DNA of 64,000 bases from Aristolochia californica (taxonomy: Eukaryota > Streptophyta > Magnoliopsida > Piperales > Aristolochiaceae). Positions 46,690-58,214 of this stretch are shown piece by piece. The position numbers and the translations under genes are program-made. The stretch spans positions 57,337,314 through 57,401,313 of the forward strand of contig JARWKL010000001.1 of NCBI GenBank assembly GCA_029961685.1, in the 5' to 3' direction. Each line of letters begins with the position of its first letter. Position 1 is the stretch's first letter. The notes beneath the pieces were generated by a model. The model had not been told where the DNA came from, did not search any database, and saw only the letters and a program-made list of their open reading frames with translations.

Positions 46690-47225
46690 AGAACTATTAC
46701 AAGGGTCTCCTCCAGAAAGCCCACCAAAGTTGTTGGTCAGATGACACCTGACTTGGTGTCTAAAACTTAAAATCATAGGCAACTCCTTCAGCAACCAGAG
46801 GATCACTAGTGTTGCAGTGATCAGAAACCATAATTGGGCCTTGGGTATAACGACATTCTAGAGGCTGAAACCTATGAGATGCTTCAGGTGTAATTGCTCT
46901 GCTGTAGCAGTCATGTCTGGCCCCTCATTCTTGAAGGCAACTCAAAGTTAGTCGTGGACAGGATGAGAAAGTCAGCTGACCCTTGGTGACCCCAGCAGCT
47001 TTTTGTAGAAGCTTCGGAAAAGGATCAGTATCTCCAAATTACTTGGATCACACAATGAGATCTTCCCACTCCCTTGCTAAGGAAAGTGCACCGTCAACAG
47101 CCTATTGTTAGGAATAGTGTTCCTCTTTAGTTGTTTCTTAGTTTTTGAGGTTGTGCTGATTTAGCCCTGTTGGGATAATTTTTTCTTTGCTTTTGTTCTG
47201 TTTTGTTGTTTGCTTCCTTGGCTTT
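46690..47225 (+). mobile_element. Decayed LINE tail on the plus strand, fifth copy
   Basis: Around 46,930 the plus strand reads EGNSKLVVDRMRKSADPW and, after a shift, HSLAKESAPS near 47,080, both typical of the LINE RNase H end. GTTGTTTCTTAGTTTTTGAG and GTTTGCTTCCTTGGCTTTTT follow, as in 3' ends of such elements. Stops break the frame. It is more decayed than the minus-strand copies. Confidence 0.55.
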
Positions 47226-48359
47226 TTAAAAAAAAATCACCACTATTTATAAAATAAAATATTGTCTTGATACCAGAAGCTGGCAGAAAAGTTTGGACTG
47301 CAACTGTTGGAGTATAATACATCATGTTGAAGTCCTTGTTATCTGGAAAGTCACTTGCTTTATAATTAGTGAACCAGCTTCCGACTAGGCTCGACTTTTT
47401 AACTTCTTCTCTCTCAGATTATGGAATGCTACTGAAAGAAAGAATATGTTGACCTGGTCTTTTCATTAAGCCACACCATTGCTTTGTCCAGGTCAAGGTC
47501 TCCCATCCTCCCTCAGAATCTTCTCTCATCTCCTCTGGTTTTTTTCTTGTCCAATAGTATGGAAGTCCGTCCAATGGATGAGCGACAAAGATAAATCCAA
47601 GTACAAAAAACAAAAAAATCTTTTTTTAAGAAAACCATAGATAAACTATAAAGCTAAAACAGTAATGACAGTAAAAATAATCTATAAGACGCTCTTAACA
47701 GATTTGAAAAAGCCCATTAAATCTAAAGATTCTTATCGAGAAAATTTTCTGAAGAATTCCTCTTACAAAAACATTCAATTCTGGTCCAGAAGTTATGCTA
47801 TCTGCACAATCTTCATACTCAAGAACTGCAGACTGATTCTCTATATGACACATTTGAGGCAACACCTCAAGAAGCACCCTTATAAAAACATAAAAAAGAA
47901 AGCAAAAAAAAAAAAAAAAAAAAAAAAGAACATAAAAGCAACCATAACGATTTGCAATCATTTCAATCTTCTAAGAAACAATCATTTTTTATGGGAAAAC
48001 ACAAAAACTCCCGCTACTTCAGATATATTTGTTCATTAAACAAATTAAATAGACAACTCTGTAAAAGTGGCCAGAGACTTGAGCAGATCAATCTCTGCTG
48101 CAATTTGACTTTAAGTCAACCAACTGAAGATGTCCAAAAAAAAAAAATCAACAGCCCAATCAATAAAACCTATTAGATAAGTGTATACTGAATCCCCTTT
48201 GATGAAGCAAAGAGACGAGGGGTAAGAAAAATACCCCCAGTAGCATTCCAGATAAGGGAAAAACATCAAAAAAACTTTTAAATCTATATCTGCTTCTAAG
48301 AAATAAAAACCAAAAAGATACTCACCGGAGAGTGCAGCAGGCGACACAACAGACATGCA

Positions 48360-48545
48360 CAGACCTTGAGAGCACACAGAAACTTAACCGAGCGGATAAA
48401 TATTAGAAGGATTTTGGAAAGAAGAATGATTTCAGCGGAAAATCTGTTCGAATGAAGAATACAGAAGAGAACGGAAACCACCGAGAACTCACTCCAGAGA
48501 CCAGTCGCAGAGTCCTATAAGGTTTCCTCGGCAAACAGAAGAGAT
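48360..48545 (-). other. Probable first (non-coding) exon of the TAF gene
   Basis: The minus strand here is pyrimidine-rich like a plant 5' UTR and offers donors (CTCAAG|GTCTGT near 48370 and CTCCG|GTGAGT near 48326). No exon between this stretch and 45,812 could be proved. The call rests on composition and position. Confidence 0.35.
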
Positions 48546-48558
48546 AAAGGCCTCTCGC

Positions 48559-50612
48559 TGTTAATCTGTTAATTCACTGTAAACGCGTAGTAACTGTTAA
48601 TTCACTGTAAACGCGTGATTTCTTGTATAAATTAAGGTGTTTTGAATCAATTGAAACAAGGTTTCCAGAAATTACCCCTTTCCCGTTTTTAACATGGTAT
48701 CAGAGCGGGAAGAATCAAATCTCGTCTTCTCTAGTCGTCCGTCCTGTCTCAGAGCCGCCCGAGAATCACGATCTGATCTTCGCGTCGGAGCCGTTGGACG
48801 AAACCCTCGGCTATTAGCCCCCAACTAAGCGAAAGGCGAAGCTCTGTTTTTCTGCCGTTTTTCGGAGAAAAGGAGAAGAAGTCGTCGCCGTAGCTTGGAT
48901 TGATCGCGGAAGCTGTTGAAGGACTCCAAGCCGAAATTTCCCCTGTCGCCGGCGTTCGTCTCGTCGGAGTAGGAGGTTTCCGTCCCGCAATGTTCAGAGT
49001 TCTTCCGTCCCTCGCTGTCCCGATGCCAGCGTTGCGGAGACGATGAAGCTCTGAAATTAATCCAGCTCCTGAGTACGAGCGGATTAAAATCTGAAGGAGC
49101 CTGTCGGACCGGACCGGCGGACCAGACTCAAAGCGACTCGTCCCAGCGACCCGGACAAGGACACTCCTCGACCCGTACCCCCACCCGATTAAATTTTTAA
49201 GCATAATGTAATCAGCGCCGAGCCGAACCCGGACCAGGTTGAGCTGAGTTAACTTGGCCTGGTCAACCGGACTCGGCCCACCTTTTTTTACCTATCAATG
49301 GGGATAATTATTCGACTCAGTTCTCTTTGTTGGGGTGGATTATTATTTTGAAGTATAGGCAACTTATTACTCGGATCAAGTTTATTACTTGGGACACCAC
49401 TTCTTGATGGACTTGCTACGATTTATTTCATATGTCCTTATTATTCTTAAGGACTTTTATTATTTACCGGTTATCCACTGCTATACAATTGCACATATAT
49501 TACATGTTATTTTGGTATTGGCTCATCTCCATTACTATTATTGTGTCTCTTTGATTGAGACTTTATTTCTAAATAAGAACTCCTTGGACGTTTGGCTTGG
49601 TGGGTTCATTATTTGTCGACTGTTGTCGGCATTGTTTTGTCTAATACAAAATTTGAATTACCTATGGTGGCCTCAACATCTTATATTTCTCTTTACCCAT
49701 TACCCATTGGTTATTTGGATGCCTTCCTCCTACCCTTTTATTTATCTCTCACTTACCCCTATTGGCCTACCCTTTTCAAACATTGCTTTGGTTGGTCTCT
49801 TTTACTTATATGGGTGTTTTCAAGTCCTTTGAGACTTTTTATTGGTACATGTGAGTATTTTATTGCCATATTGTGAATGACTAACATCACCCACTCTACC
49901 TTTTATTGGTACCCTTGGGTAATTTATCGACGTCTGGTTATTGACATACATTACCCACTTTAGTGATTATTATCATTGCATTTGTTCGAATTTCTTTGAG
50001 GTTGGTTTCGACTCATGTTTTATCACCTATTTTTACCATTTAAGAGTTTCTACCCGTTTCCCCCTTTTATTGGCATTTCTTACTCCTACCATATGAGAGT
50101 CAGTGTTCGGTGGAGGGACAAAGTGATGGAGGAGTTTTATTATACTTTTGAGCACTGCCTACAGAAGATAGGAGTGTGCCCTACATTCAACATGAGTTAT
50201 GATTGGAGTATGGAGCGATGCCATACGACTTGGAGTATTTTTTTTCTCACTTATCTTATGCCAGTTGGGCCTCATGGAAGAGATCACCAGCGTGAGGGGG
50301 AGTGTTGGAACATGTGGAGGACTGCCATTTTTATTCGAGAGGATTCTATACACCATTTGCAGTAAACTGGGAGTTCATGATGGAGGAACTTATTACTACA
50401 TATATATTATTTGGTTCAAGCTGGGATCACTGACATTACCTCCCAGCCTGAGGGGGAGTGTTAATTTGTAAAACAATTGTAAATGCGTAATAGCTATTAA
50501 TTCACTGTAAACGCGTAAGAAAGTTGTAAACACGTGATTTTTTGTATAAATTTAGATGTTTTGAATTAATTGAAGCAAGGCTTCCAAAAATTACCCCTTT
50601 TCGTTTTTAACA
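48559..50612 (+). mobile_element. Short LTR retrotransposon without recognisable genes (TRIM/LARD type)
   Basis: 5' LTR 48559-48694 (136 bp) and 3' LTR 50459-50612 (154 bp). Both start TGTTAAT and end TTTTTAACA, and share TTCACTGTAAACGCGT, TTGTATAAATT and AARTTACCCCTTT. An exact primer-binding site TGGTATCAGAGC follows the 5' LTR (48695-48706), and a polypurine tract CTGAGGGGGAG precedes the 3' LTR. Flanks CTCGC/CTCGT fit a 5-bp target duplication with one change. The 1.76-kb interior has no gag or pol that I recognise. A second polypurine-like GTGAGGGGGAGTGTTGG at about 50,291 hints at an older nested LTR. It sits at the presumed 5' end of the TAF gene. Confidence 0.88.
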
Positions 50613-52539
50613 CTCGTCAGCGAGCTTCAATGACAGGTGGCAATGACCATCAGGATTCGGGCACACAGAGCAGCAAGACTTGTTGCCGCTAGGAAAGGTA
50701 GAACCATAGAGAGCAGCAAGGCGTGAATTGTAGCCGATTTTTAGGGGAGAGAAGGTGGGGAAGAAAACAAAGAAATTCAAGTGTACCATAAAGGATGAGA
50801 AAAATAAAATTTTCAAGTGTAGGACAATTTAAAGATGAGGTGAAAAAATAAAAATCTTCAGAGTAAGAGAGGAGGAGAGTTTCAAAACAAGAAGCAACTG
50901 AGAAGCCCACAAATCTGCTTCATAAGGGTAGCAACATCAAATCTATTTTTTCCATCATTTTCCTGCAATTGACAGCACAAGTTTCTTAGTTGATGATCGA
51001 TTCGTTGGGATAGGTTTAGTTGGGTTGGGTTTAGAGGGAATAGAATGATTAAAATTTATGCTTGGAGTCACTAATCGAAATGATAAACCAATTACAAATT
51101 TGGTGACATATAACGACCAAATAGAATCTCTAAAATTTCACCCATAGACATTTTTGAATAAGCTATTCAAACGGCTAAGGTTCTATTGGACTATTTTCCC
51201 TACAAACCCTCTATCATTTTTCATTGTTACTTGTAAGCCTCCATTTGGCTAGTCAACAATAGCTTATCTTTCTTTTCTGATTCGATGGGGTAATCTAGTA
51301 GAATAGTCTTTAGTAATTTCTTCTCTGCTAGCTCGATTGGTCAGCTGGTTGAGGGGTACAAACTCAAAACTTTTCTCTATCCTTTCTAGTTGATGGAAAA
51401 CTAGTCAGACAAACTTTATCATTCAATTGACATGCATTCTAACTTTTTTCTTGAGACTTCTTCTGCCAAGTTGCTCATTAATTTTATTATTATTTTGTAA
51501 GTGTTTGTGAAGAAGTTGACGTTCACGATTCTTGTAAATACTCAAATTTTGATGATACTCAAAATAAGTAGACATACTCAAAATACTTTTCATTTGAAAA
51601 AAGTTTTGATACGTTTTATTATTCAAACTTTTATTGTGAATTTCAAACTTCTCTTCACATAGGCGTTCTCGATTTAATTTGAAATCAATACTACTGTTGT
51701 TGATACCTTGGAGGTTTCACCTAAGAGTAATGTGTAACTAAACTGTGTTGTATTTAATATTTATCTTTCAAGAGGCTTTTGTGTTTTAAATAATAAAAAA
51801 AGTAACCTTTGCTCAAGTTGTTTAAATATCCCTATTGAGTCTAGGTGATTGTACCTAGAGTTGTTGGTCATGAGTCCCAAAGAGTTTGGGCAAGTGTTGT
51901 AACTTGAACCTTTGTGGTAGATGTTGTAGATGTCATTTGGAAAATTATAATAGAACATTTAATTCCAAGGAATGGTACCCTAGTAGTGTAGTAATATGAA
52001 ATAGTGCTTGTGAGCTACTATAAAAATCTGTGTAACAGATGTTCCAATTGAGCAAAAGTTTTAGATAGCCATAAAACTTAAACAAACCTACCCCACCATT
52101 GAATTTTTTGCAGATGGGAGTTCGATGCCTGAGGCCCCAATTTTTGCTTATATTAAGGACAAAATTTTATTTAATCATGCCTTTCTGAAGATCGCAAGGA
52201 ACAAATATTTTAGTCAGGGGCTAAAGTTAAAAACCAAATGAAATCTACAAGTTTAATTAAATTGTTTATACCAGTGTCTATAGGGTTTGTTTCGTTGATA
52301 GGTAATGCTCATATAAAATCGGCCATAGCAGTTTACTGCGGCCACGACCAAGAAGAAAAGAAAGAATAATTCGAGAGTAATAAAAGAAAACCATTACAAA
52401 AAAAAAAAAAAAATGGAGAACGAAAGTACAAATAGATCGGTGTTTCTGGACATCTTACATGTTCAACCATAAAGTTTAGAGAATGGGTTAAATCTTAATG
52501 TATGCTAATTGATTTTCGATATGAACAAATTCTATTTTA
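50613..52539. other. Intergenic, no gene seen
   Basis: AT-rich, non-coding. It may include the untranslated 3' part and LTR of the copia relic to the right (minus strand), but no LTR pair could be found. Confidence 0.4.
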
Positions 52540-53430
52540 ATTACTTTTGTTTTAACCAACTCTTGTATGAAATGATGTCTTGTTTCTCTGTTTTGACTGA
52601 GAGTGGTGAACCAAAATCTTACTTCTCCTAATAGCACTCATGTAGTAAAAAAAGTTAGGCATTTCAATTTTCTCTAAACCATATCTTCTAGTTGCTTCAT
52701 CCATAGAAGTTGTGCACAACAACTTCCAGTCACTATCTATTCAGCTTCAATGGTGGACAAAGCAAAGGAATATTATTTCATGGAAAACCAAGATACAAGT
52801 ATATTTTCAAGTAATTAACATCTACTACTAGTATTATTCCTATCAATTTTGCAACATGCAATGTCAACATTGGAGTACCTAATTAGGTCATTGGGAAAAG
52901 AGTTTGGGCACCAAAGTCCCAAGTTAGGTGTTCCAAGCAAGTATAAAAAACTTCTCTTTTTACGATTACTAGAGCACAAAGACAATTCGAAGCATGATGT
53001 CCGGTTTACTAGTTGAAAGTATAGTAAAGACCCTATCATACTTGTATAAAATTTTTGGTCTTATGGGTTTACTTGAGTTGTATGAGTCTAATCTTAAGGA
53101 CAAACTCATGATTGTGGTAATTGATTTCAAATTTTCTATATTGAATCTCTTAAGCAATCAATTTTTTTTTTTTTTTTTTGTATTTGGACTGATTTATAAA
53201 AGTTTAATTTTCAGTTTGCATTTCTTGAAGTTCAAGAAAAAATGCGACCTTACAGATCAAACTCATCTCAAATTAATTTTTTATTACTTCAGCAAATTCG
53301 TTGCATAGAAAGATGATGTCATCCACATAAATTTAGATAATAATTAAATTTTGATCATGACTCTTGGTAAATAATGTCTTATCTAAACTACTGCTTTTAT
53401 AACCCTTTTCTCTAAAAATTTACTAAGATT
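52540..53430 (-). mobile_element. SIRE-like copia relic (reverse transcriptase to RNase H)
   Basis: On the minus strand from 53,430: a degenerate RT with IYVDDIIFLCNEF at about 53,330-53,295, the catalytic DD included. Then LLKRF-like text and KPIRPKILYKYDRV near 53,050, MIGSLLYFQLVNRTS at 53,039, NLGLWCPNSFPNDLIRYSNV and CKIDRNNTSSRC down to 52,815, and LSTIEAE*IVTGSCCAQLLW near 52,745. Frameshifts and stops occur throughout. The 5' part of the element is missing, and it ends about 25 bp before the MULE. Confidence 0.85.
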
Positions 53431-53455
53431 TTGTTTGGAACCCACATAATAGAAA

Positions 53456-53805
53456 GGGAATTTCCCTAAAATACCCATTTAAAATAAATTATTTTGAAAA
53501 ACACTGACATCATCAAAATATTTCTAAAACTACCCAACTTTGACCGGTCAAATGCATATGTGTGCAATCAAAAGCGACACGTAAGCTTTGACTGCTTATG
53601 TGTCGCCACATCATCAGTGCAGTAAACATAGATCGACACGTCGTCTGCCACATCATTATTTTACCACGCCATCTGCCACATAAGCTCACATAAGTTGCCA
53701 CATCATTAAATAAAAAATTAAATATTTTTTTAAAATAAAAAAATCAAATACATATGGTGCCAGGTAAGCCCTCACTTATGTTTTTTTTTCAAAAATCTCT
53801 TTCTG
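53456..53805. repeat. Left terminal inverted repeat of the 6.4-kb MULE
   Basis: Matches the reverse complement of 59581-59886. It contains GACCGGTC and several CACATCATT/CACGTCATT motifs. Similar to the ends of the 60.0-61.4 kb element. Confidence 0.9.
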
Positions 53806-54074
53806 GTGTCATTAAAGACAGATGGGCCAATAGAGGATGAAAGACGACTGATTGTAGGTAGAATTGTTGCGCCATTAAAGCATGTCTCAGGAGATGAGGC
53901 TAAAGGGATGGCAATATATATATCTTGTCTGTCTCTGCAAAATTTGATTCCCTGTAATAAGTAATAACCTGCGTATGAGGCGAGACTATAGAATAACCCC
54001 TAGCAGTCCATCGGAGTGAGGCTTATTCACGTCGTCGACGCTGCGAATATTGAAAAGTCGTGATTACTAGCCTA

Positions 54075-54284
54075 TCCTGCAGCATTATAAGCTTTTATAG
54101 CTGCAACAACATCGGCAACTGCCTGAAGACCAGAGGAACATTGCCGATGCACAGTTCTGATTGGCACAGTTTCTGCACAGTATTTAAGTTAGTGGAAATC
54201 AGACTAACTATATACAAATGTCCAAATACTAGAAAGTAAAATTCCAAATAGTGTGGTGAGAAAATGGGTACCTGGAAATCCAAG
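54075..54284 (-). pseudogene. Captured fragment of a 3-ketoacyl-CoA thiolase gene (KAT2/PED1 type)
   Basis: After a GT-AG intron (54271-54173), the exon at 54172 downward reads ETVPIRTVHRQCSSGLQAVA and DVVAAIKA. That is the thiolase block around the nucleophilic cysteine (RQCSSGLQAVAD), which is cysteine in all thiolases. Upstream of the intron, GFP completes the family phrase GFPETVPIRTV. The fragment covers only part of two exons and runs out near 54,090. Parent family: peroxisomal beta-oxidation thiolase. It lies in the MULE, in the same orientation as the transposase, and is fused to the CAO fragment. It is not a functional enzyme. Confidence 0.87.
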
Positions 54285-54303
54285 AGTCAAGAATTTCACC
54301 AAG
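54272..54303 (-). other. 32-bp fusion exon joining CAO and thiolase sequence
   Basis: Between an acceptor (...TTTCCAG, 54304) and a donor (GTACCC, 54271) the minus strand encodes SLVKFLT of CAO followed directly by LGFP of thiolase. The length (1+30+1) keeps the reading frame from CAO exon B to the thiolase exon ETVPIRTV. The splice signals are those of the parent introns. Confidence 0.75.
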
Positions 54304-54896
54304 CTGGAAATCCAATAAATACCAAGATAAATAAAATATTCTCAACTTTTTCGAAAGCTAGTCGAACCATCCTAACTTGATGAACATTGCAATAACTTAT
54401 GTACTACTACTTGAGTGATAATACAGGTATTTAAAAGAAATTATCATGCAAAATAATATCAATAAAAATACATTACAGAACTGGAATAATTAAGGCAAAC
54501 CTTGGAACCGTCCGATCCTTTGCAAAGGTGGAAGTGTGTGAAAGGAGCATGGGCAAGGTCCAGAAGATTATCTAGAAGAAGCCCATGTTCAACAGGCAGT
54601 TCCATGACAATCTACAAGACAAATTGAAGAGAGTGACAGTTAAAGCATATCAATACCGCAAAACTACAATAGAGTCATCACAGAACAAGAGTAAAGAAAA
54701 TGTCTTGCTACCTCAGTGTGGATTTTGAACCCTTCAGGAGCTTGAAGTGATGGAATATCAGCCATTAGAGGTGCATCACCAGGCCAGATCCAGATCATGC
54801 CTTCTTTCTCAAAGCATGGCAACAAATTTATTCTGACTTTATGCAACCGAGTTGATGGCATTTTCTCACATTTTCCGTCAGTTGAGTACTCCCACC
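54285..54896 (-). pseudogene. Captured fragment of chlorophyllide a oxygenase (CAO)
   Basis: Three pieces with introns kept. Exon A 54896-54712: GWEYSTDGKCEKMPSTRLHK, CFEKEGMIWIWPGDAP, PSLQAPEGFKIHTE. Exon B 54611-54501: [26 protein letters not shown], then shifted STFAK and VP. Exon C, from 54303: SLVKFLT. These match the end of the Rieske domain and the start of the iron-binding domain of plant CAO, which makes chlorophyll b. Exon B has an indel after FTH. The first part of the Rieske site and most of the oxygenase are absent. The fragment continues in frame into thiolase sequence at about 54,285. It is carried by the MULE. Confidence 0.9.
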
Positions 54897-55057
54897 CTGA
54901 TGATATTTCACTGAAATCAAAAAATTTCAAATAGGAGACCAGATCTCAAACTTTTATGTACCCTATTGGAGAGTACAATCACGAGCTTTTAGGAAACTAA
55001 ATGGGAATTTGAAACAAATTAGTCACGAATCATATCGGAAAGGTCTTCTGCCAAACT

Positions 55058-55356
55058 CTTACCTGTTGGACAAGTTCTACAAACGAATCAGGAGGACCCA
55101 TTCGATCCGAGCTTTTGATTGATTATTTCCAGATGGGGAGATCAAATCTTGAACCTACATGAAACGAGGAAAAATAAACTTTAATGCATTCAAATAAGTA
55201 CTCTATATGTTGAAATGAAACAAAAAATACAGAGGAAATGATAGAATCATCACCAGTCTTTACACGAATGGTGAATCCATAAGGAAACTCTACCACTGAC
55301 GTGCCCTCATCTTCAAACAAGGGTTTTACCAAATAAGCACAAACCACAACTTCCAC
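55058..55356 (-). other. Unrecognised segment between transposase and CAO fragment
   Basis: The minus strand has an open stretch containing LVKPLFEDEGTSVVEFPYGF and TIRVKTGDDSIIS, followed by a possible donor and a second piece ending in ACAG|GTAAGAG near 55,060. It reads like real exon sequence, so it may be a third captured gene fragment, but I do not recognise the family. Confidence 0.35.
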
Positions 55357-55489
55357 TAAGAACGGCTACAAAATATAAAATTTTAAAATGACTGATTAAT
55401 ACATATAGAATACCAAAATATAAAAGGTAATTATCAATAGTAATACTTAAATTTCATGAGTAATGAAAATATTCACCTTGGATTGCTAC

Positions 55490-58166
55490 TTCTTTGAGCG
55501 TTAACTGGCAGGTTCGACATGTTCTAGAGTTATGTCCCGATTGTTTACATCTACCACAGACATAGGTGTCATGTTCTCCTTTATCCATTTTTGTATGTAT
55601 ACGACCTGAACGTGGACGACCTAGTTGTTTCCTTGCAATAAGTGGAACAACTCACACACACCCGTATTAGGCCAATAGAGTTTATCTTTAGGAGGATAGA
55701 ATCCCATTGCATATGTTCTTCTATATGCCTCTGTTGTATCCCAATGACCACACAATTGATTGAAATCATAATTGATTTTTCTACACACTGCAATGGCATG
55801 GGTACAAGGAACTTTTTCCATTTGAAAATGGGTGCATGTACATGTTATATTCACCAAATCAACCTGATACACCATTCCATCATCCATAGTGATTCCATAC
55901 ATATTATTCTGATATCGACGTACATGACATACTCTTACTCTATCCATCTTATTTTTTAGAGAAGCATCAACAGAGGGAGTATAGAACGATGTCATCTTTC
56001 CTGCAAATTCATGTCTTTTCACAAAATATTTATTCAATCTATAAAAGGTTGATGCCACCAATGCCTGGATTGGAGGACTTCTACCACCTTTCAGAACATT
56101 ATTAAAGCACTCAGACATATTGGTGGTCAACACACCAAAGAGAACATTGCCATCATGTGCCAATGACCAAAACTCAGGACTCAATTGTCCTTCTGTCAAT
56201 AATTCTTTCGCTCTCTCACTTTGTTGTTCAATCAACTGCATCGTATGATCAAAATCAGTAATATTTGTTTTCCTTACTGCGGACCATATGAGAGCACTCA
56301 ATGTTTCATTTTTGAATGTCTTCTTGAAATTGGCAACTAAATGACGTAAAAAATAACAATGATAACATTCTGAAGGTGGAAATTGTGTCTGGACCGCCCC
56401 TATTAAAACCTTTTGACGATCTGAAATCAGAGTGAATGGTTTTGTTCCTTTAATATCAAAACGATCTAAACAAGCTAAAAACCATTCCCAAGTGTCTTGA
56501 TTCTATTTCAACAATAGCAAAAGCTAGAGGAAAAATACCATCGTTCCCATCAAGAGTAGTAGCAATCAACAGAGTTCCAGGATACTTCCCATATAAATGT
56601 GTTCCATCAACACTAATAAGGGGTCTACAGTATTGGAATCCTGCAATGGATGGCCCAAAAGCCCAAAAAACACGCTTAAACATCTTTCATGGCCAAATTC
56701 CTCACAACACAATATATATTCATTAGTTGGATTCACCTCTTTTATTGCATCTAAAAACCGTGGCAAAAGATTAAATGATTAATCCCAATCACCATAAATT
56801 ACTTTTATAGCCTTACATTTTGCTCTCCATGCTGTCCTATATTTGACAGAGATATGATATTTATCTTTGATGATCAGCTGTATATCATTAGGACTCAAAG
56901 TAAAATTCGCCCTCACTGTTGGCATAATAACTTTACAAATGAAAGATGATGTACACACTTTATTATTGTGACGAATGATTCTATTAACATGTGTGATCTC
57001 CACCATACTTTCTTATCTTAAATTGACGAATCCTTCGATCACATGATGCAAAAACACTCCAAGGGCATCCATCTACACAACATTTAATTTTATAATCATA
57101 ACTGCTAGACCTCAATGTCTCATACTCAAACATGTCTTTCAATTGAGTATTTTCTCAAAAATGCATCATTTGGGTCCTATCCTCAAATATTTGATCCATG
57201 CTGATATTATTTGATGTTGAGTCTAAAATATTTATTATTCTAGAATTATCTTTGATACATCTAGGATTAAGCTCCCAGGAACCTTCATATACATCCGGGT
57301 ACCCAATTGCATCTGTTGTTTCAACTCTGTTACTATGAACTCCGGCTTCAAATATCTCATCCCCTTCCCCTTCAATATCTTCTAAACCAATATCAGTATC
57401 ATCACTAATACTGTCACTATCATCACTAAAACCATCACTAAAATTATCACTCTCATCATTAGTAACAACCCTAAATAAACACAACAATAAACATAAAAAT
57501 CCGAGTAGGGATAACATAAATTTGACACATTTAACAACGTAAGGGTAAAAAAATTACATGGGAGAAGATGTTCCACACTCAGATAGTGATGCAATAGACA
57601 AGGGGTACAAAAACCCCACTTCACGCCCTTCTGTATTACACATATATAGATAATAGTTTGTACTTAAAAACAAGTTACGTAAACTTAACAATTCATATCA
57701 TAAATATACGAACATAAATACTTACTCCTGTGTACGAGATAATTCTTGTTCTTGGGGATAGGGTGTTTCACTAATAAAGTTTCGATTGCCCGTACCTTCC
57801 CCTCCATGGGCTCTTTGTCTTAAAACTTTTTTCTAAGATTATCTCAACCATAGATCGATTATTTGAAGCCATCACAAATAATTGAGTCAAATCATAATCA
57901 TTTTGCACATGTAAGATAACAAAAACCCCATCAGAAAATGGAATTTTGGCCTTAATAAACACTTGATGAGTATCACCATCCCACCCCGTGAGCTCGTACA
58001 TCATTACTAAAAATTCGCTAAACTTAGTCGAAACCGCAATCATTATCACTCGTGATTGACCTCCATCATAACTATCAAAATATCCAGACTTCTCCTTCAA
58101 TTTTCCATTGTATCGACAAAAGAACCCAACCACTGACACCATATAATCTATAAAAACTACATACAT
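55490..58166 (-). pseudogene. MuDR-type transposase, frameshifted
   Basis: In order on the minus strand: a PB1-like N-terminal domain (58,166-57,771: YNGKLKEKSGYFDSYDGGQS), an acidic stretch (57,517-57,155: DESDNFSDGFSDDSDSISDD), a zinc-binding CCVDGCPW segment near 57,080, ANFTLSPNDIQLIIKDKY at about 56,910, the DDE catalytic domain (LISVDGTHLYGKYPG at about 56,620, then FTLISDRQKVLIGAV at about 56,420), a SWIM zinc finger (CTCTHFQMEKVPCTHAIAVC, 55842-55783) and a CX2CX4HX4C knuckle (CGRCKQSGHNSRTC) near 55,540. Frames change at about 57,120, 57,020, 56,690, 56,500 and 55,630, and an intron is likely between the first two pieces. The first two catalytic aspartates remain, but the gene cannot make a full protein as read. 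Confidence 0.9.
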
Positions 58167-58214
58167 TAGTAAGAGTTTATTTATACAAAAAATTATCTAG
58201 TTCTAATTTTTATG

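Noticed and set aside
48749..49204. 151-residue minus-strand frame inside the LTR element
   Set aside because: No family likeness, arginine-rich composition expected from GC-rich non-coding DNA, and it lies opposite to the element's own orientation.
49389..49832. 147-residue plus-strand frame rich in Leu, Ile and Tyr
   Set aside because: The hydrophobic composition comes from T-rich DNA in the LTR element interior. No copia or gypsy motif is present, and several overlapping frames look the same.
54664..54930. CAO-like frame as a live gene
   Set aside because: Only about a fifth of the protein is present, it lies within a MULE, an indel breaks the following exon, and it runs into thiolase sequence.
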